In this document: positions 5,419 to 7,071 of the stretch, one piece after another
How positions within the stretch are numbered: position 1 is the first letter of the stretch
How the letters are laid out: each line of letters opens with the position of its first letter
Origin: Microcaldota archaeon
GTDB lineage: Archaea; Micrarchaeota; Micrarchaeia; Micrarchaeales; CABMGC01
Direction of reading: 5' to 3'
DNA: 7,071 bases
Assembly (NCBI GenBank): GCA_021785375.1
Contig: JAJYFQ010000034.1
Span: forward strand, 1-7,071
Position numbers and translations under genes: made by a program
The notes under the pieces: model-generated
What the model was told of the DNA's origin: nothing
Databases searched by the model: none
Seen by the model: the letters and a program-made list of their open reading frames with translations, nothing else

Positions 5419-6042
5419 TCAGCGCGTCCTGTTGTAGACGAAGAGCAGGCTTCCGTTCACCTGTGAGATCCCCGCATAGAGAGACTGATTGCTTGTTATT
5501 GCGGAGTAATTGACCAGCCAGGTCTTCGTGTAGTTTGCCCCACCAAAGAGGAACTTCGGATAATATGTTGCATGGACGACGGCGTTGCTGTAGCCGACCA
5601 TGCTGACGTAAGACGTTATGGACTTGTTGCCAATGGAGTAGGATCTCACTATCGCCACCGGATAAGAGCCTATCGTGTAATTTGTGCCGCCGATGAGGCC
5701 GTACACAGTGCAGTTCTTCGTGTATATTGTGTCTGTCCTGTTGACGAATCCATACTTGGGGTAGTCGAATGAGTAGACTAGGTATGTCGGGCAAGGCGTG
5801 GTTGGGTTGTTGATGAATGACGCAACAATGTGCCAGCTGCCCTGGAATTGCGACGGCGTAACGTTGGTTATGTTGATTACCGCATCCGGGTTGTGGCTTT
5901 GCAGATAGTTGGTGACGAGGGCAACAGCCTGCGGTTCAGTAACCGTGCCCTGGCTGAAGACCTTCTGGAATGCATAGTAGGCGCCAACCACTATGATTAC
6001 GAGGACTACCGCAACAATGACCGCTTTTGAGAGCAAATCCAT
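5419..6042 (-). CDS. Membrane-anchored exported protein rich in N-glycosylation sites
   Basis: Unrecognised exported protein, 207 residues. One N-terminal hydrophobic segment (about 7-25, AVIVAVVLVIIVVGAYY) with a single Lys before it suggests a signal anchor with the rest outside the cell. The exterior part has 11 Asn-X-Ser/Thr sequons (N57, 60, 101, 110, 121, 139, 170, 178, 185, 196, 204) and just two cysteines (C84, C111), which could pair. Tyr, Asn, Ser and Thr are frequent, as in archaeal surface proteins. Residues 36-76 look like a small alpha/beta module (PQAVALVTNYLQSHNPDAV). ATG 6042 rather than 6066 is chosen because the TATA box predicts a transcript starting at that codon. Its stop lies 3 bases from the acetyltransferase stop. 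Confidence 0.85.
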   Translation of the reverse strand: MDLLSKAVIVAVVLVIIVVGAYYAFQKVFSQGTVTEPQAVALVTNYLQSHNPDAVINITNVTPSQFQGSWHIVASFINNPTTPCPTYLVYSFDYPKYGFVNRTDTIYTKNCTVYGLIGGTNYTIGSYPVAIVRSYSIGNKSITSYVSMVGYSNAVVHATYYPKFLFGGANYTKTWLVNYSAITSNQSLYAGISQVNGSLLFVYNRTR

Positions 6043-6063
6043 GCTGGTAGATACGAGAGAAAA

Positions 6064-6073
6064 CAATAAAAGG
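6064..6073 (-). promoter_or_regulatory. TATA box for the exported protein gene
   Basis: CCTTTTATTG on the minus strand is centred near 6068. 26 bases on is 6042, the first base of the chosen ATG, so the mRNA is probably leaderless. It lies in the 50-base gap before the upstream gene's stop (6093). Confidence 0.6.
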
Positions 6074-6092
6074 GTTCCTGGCCTTCAGAGAG

Positions 6093-6590
6093 TTATGCCT
6101 TGACCTGCCTCCTTGCCGATACCGGCGCGTCGACCGCATAGTTACTTGCCCAGAGCCTCATCTCGTATGCAGGTAACCCGTAGGATGCCTCCATATAAGA
6201 GGTTCCGGACCTGTCGCGCAGCCACTCCACCACATCAAGTGCAGTCCTTCCCCTTATCACGACCTCCTCCCCGGTATCCCACTTCCTGATCTTCCAGTCC
6301 TCCCTGGTCTTAAGCTTCGGGTCTACATTTCCAGTGTGCATCAGGTGGGTAATTCTTGCCTTGGCATCGTCGACTGGCCGGTTTAGCGCGTTTAGCTCAT
6401 AATTGTTTATTCTGTCCATACTGCTCGCCTTCCTGGCCATGCTTCTAATAGCTCTCCAGTAGTCAATCACTGCATAGTGAAGGGGGAGTATCTGGCGCCG
6501 TTCTGCCATCGCAACAGTAGTGTTACTTCCATCTCGCCTTGCTGCCTCAAAAACCGCAGCTAGAAGCTCATCTGTCTGTTTGCCTTCCAC
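6093..6590 (-). CDS. Unrecognised 165-residue soluble protein
   Basis: I do not recognise this protein. The translation is soluble, has no cysteine and is rich in Arg, Ala and Asp. The N-terminal half looks helical (DELLAAVFEAARR; HYAVIDYWRAIRSMARKASSMDRIN). The second half has REDWKIRKWDTGEEVVIRGRTALDVVEWLRDRSG (about 96-129) followed by a Tyr-rich stretch (SYMEASYGLPAYEMRLWASNYA). There is no signal or membrane segment and no catalytic motif I can name. The start is GTG 6590-6588, supported by GTGAT (6599-6595) 4 bases upstream and a TATA box about 40 bases upstream; no ATG exists before residue 28. Codon use matches the neighbours. It is divergent from the gene at 6744. Confidence 0.75.
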   Translation of the reverse strand: MEGKQTDELLAAVFEAARRDGSNTTVAMAERRQILPLHYAVIDYWRAIRSMARKASSMDRINNYELNALNRPVDDAKARITHLMHTGNVDPKLKTREDWKIRKWDTGEEVVIRGRTALDVVEWLRDRSGTSYMEASYGLPAYEMRLWASNYAVDAPVSARRQVKA

Positions 6591-6624
6591 CTAAATCACT
6601 ACCTTACGGTTATTGGGTTTTTCG

Positions 6625-6634
6625 CCTTATAAAG
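6625..6634 (-). promoter_or_regulatory. TATA box for the 6093-6590 gene
   Basis: CTTTATAAGG on the minus strand is a good match to the archaeal TATA consensus. The predicted start near 6604 leaves a leader of about 13 bases that holds the GTGAT ribosome site. Confidence 0.65.
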
Positions 6635-6685
6635 CTATTCTAAGAAATTAGAAAGTTCCTCTCATATATACGCTTATCCTTCTGC

Positions 6686-6724
6686 TTGACTGATGTCAAT
6701 CCCTATGCCAAGATTTATTAAGGA
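6686..6724 (+). promoter_or_regulatory. Promoter with upstream inverted repeat for the gene at 6744
   Basis: ATTTATTAAGGA (6713-6724) holds the TATA box, centred near 6717. 26 bases on is 6743-6744, the A of the ATG, so a leaderless mRNA is predicted. Just upstream is an inverted repeat TTGAC-TGAT-GTCAA (6686-6699), placed where a regulator could help or block TFB/TBP binding. A second TATA-like string, catatatacg (6663-6672), is also present. Confidence 0.5.
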
Positions 6725-6743
6725 AATTAGCTGCAATATCCTC

Positions 6744-7071
6744 ATGCGATCGGGAAAGGGTAAGGGAATAACGATTGTTGCCCATTTCGACAAGAGCTGG
6801 GCAGGGGGCAGGAACAAGAAGAGGTACGCCACCAGACTGGGCAAGAACCTCATGAAACTGCTTGACAGCGAGAAGGTCATAGTGACTGATAAAGGGAACC
6901 GATTGGAGATAAATGCACATGAGAAGGCGGTAGGTACAGTAACCTCTGCATTGTCTAGGCTCTCCGGAATAGAGGCATACGAAGTCGCGTATGGCTCAAG
7001 GAGGGGCAGGATGGTTAAGGGTCTAGGCGGCCTGCCAAGCGGAACTACCTTAAAAGGCCCATCTAAAGGCA
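6744..7071 (+). CDS. Possible ThiI-like N-terminal ferredoxin-like domain protein, cut by window edge
   Basis: The open frame runs from ATG 6744 past the right edge; 109 codons are visible. The segment ITIVAHFDKSWAGGRNKKRY (9-28), then RLGKNLMKLL, then VIVTDKGNRLEINAHE, then AVGTVTSALSRLSGIEAYEVAY (62-83), follows the strand-helix-strand-strand-helix-strand order of the ferredoxin-like domain that precedes THUMP in ThiI (tRNA 4-thiouridine) and related enzymes. This includes the R-x-x-F/Y helix start after the first strand and the xRLSGIEA turn. The last visible part (84-109) is Gly-, Lys- and Arg-rich and would be atypical for ThiI. The likeness is by eye only, and no catalytic domain is visible. 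The start is supported by a TATA box exactly one spacing upstream. Confidence 0.55.
   Translation, partial: MRSGKGKGITIVAHFDKSWAGGRNKKRYATRLGKNLMKLLDSEKVIVTDKGNRLEINAHEKAVGTVTSALSRLSGIEAYEVAYGSRRGRMVKGLGGLPSGTTLKGPSKG

Noticed and set aside
6674..6920. Two minus-strand ORFs (68 and 74 residues)
   Set aside because: They are antisense to the promoter and N-terminus of the gene at 6744, which has an exact TATA-to-ATG spacing.

Overview
The window is archaeal. It has a 65-residue histone-fold gene, TATA-type promoters whose centre sits about 26 bases before the inferred transcript start, little or no leader on several genes, an RNase P RNA with archaeal or bacterial type conserved regions, and a VapB antitoxin of a family common in archaea. 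Coding sequence is GC-rich (about 55-60% in the lines I counted), with AGG and ATA favoured. Gene packing is tight. A small-genome archaeon, for example of the DPANN type, would fit, but nothing here fixes the lineage.

Layout. 1-1201 (minus) is adenylosuccinate lyase (purB), cut by the left edge after 400 codons. It is divergent from a THUMP plus FtsJ/RlmM-like RNA 2'-O-methyltransferase (1286-2350, plus). Next comes a VapBC toxin-antitoxin pair (2412-3066, minus) with its own promoter and a perfect palindromic operator candidate. Directly upstream of vapB lies a non-coding RNA gene that an ORF search misses: RNase P RNA (rnpB, about 3134-3380, minus). Helices P1, P2, P3 and P4 (with the bulged U) and conserved regions I-V can be read, and a TATA box sits at the right distance. 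The last 22 bases or so of rnpB recur, with one extra base, at 2360-2382 on the far side of vapBC. The toxin-antitoxin pair is thus framed by a direct repeat of the rnpB 3' end, the arrangement left by elements that integrate at the 3' end of RNA genes.

3509-3991 (plus) is an unrecognised 160-residue protein. It abuts, tail to tail, a HAD-family protein (3992-4666, minus) that lacks key catalytic aspartates and follows the histone gene (4680-4877, minus) in an apparent two-gene operon. A GNAT acetyltransferase (4927-5415, plus) diverges from the histone and converges on a membrane-anchored exported protein with 11 N-glycosylation sequons (5419-6042, minus). A further unrecognised soluble protein (6093-6590, minus) follows. 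At the right edge begins a protein (6744 onwards, plus) whose N-terminus resembles the ferredoxin-like domain that precedes THUMP in ThiI-type enzymes.

Shared themes are RNA processing and modification (rnpB, the THUMP-FtsJ enzyme, possibly the ThiI-like protein), purine synthesis and chromatin. Most genes look like independent units with their own promoters. The only clear operons are vapB-vapC and histone-HAD.
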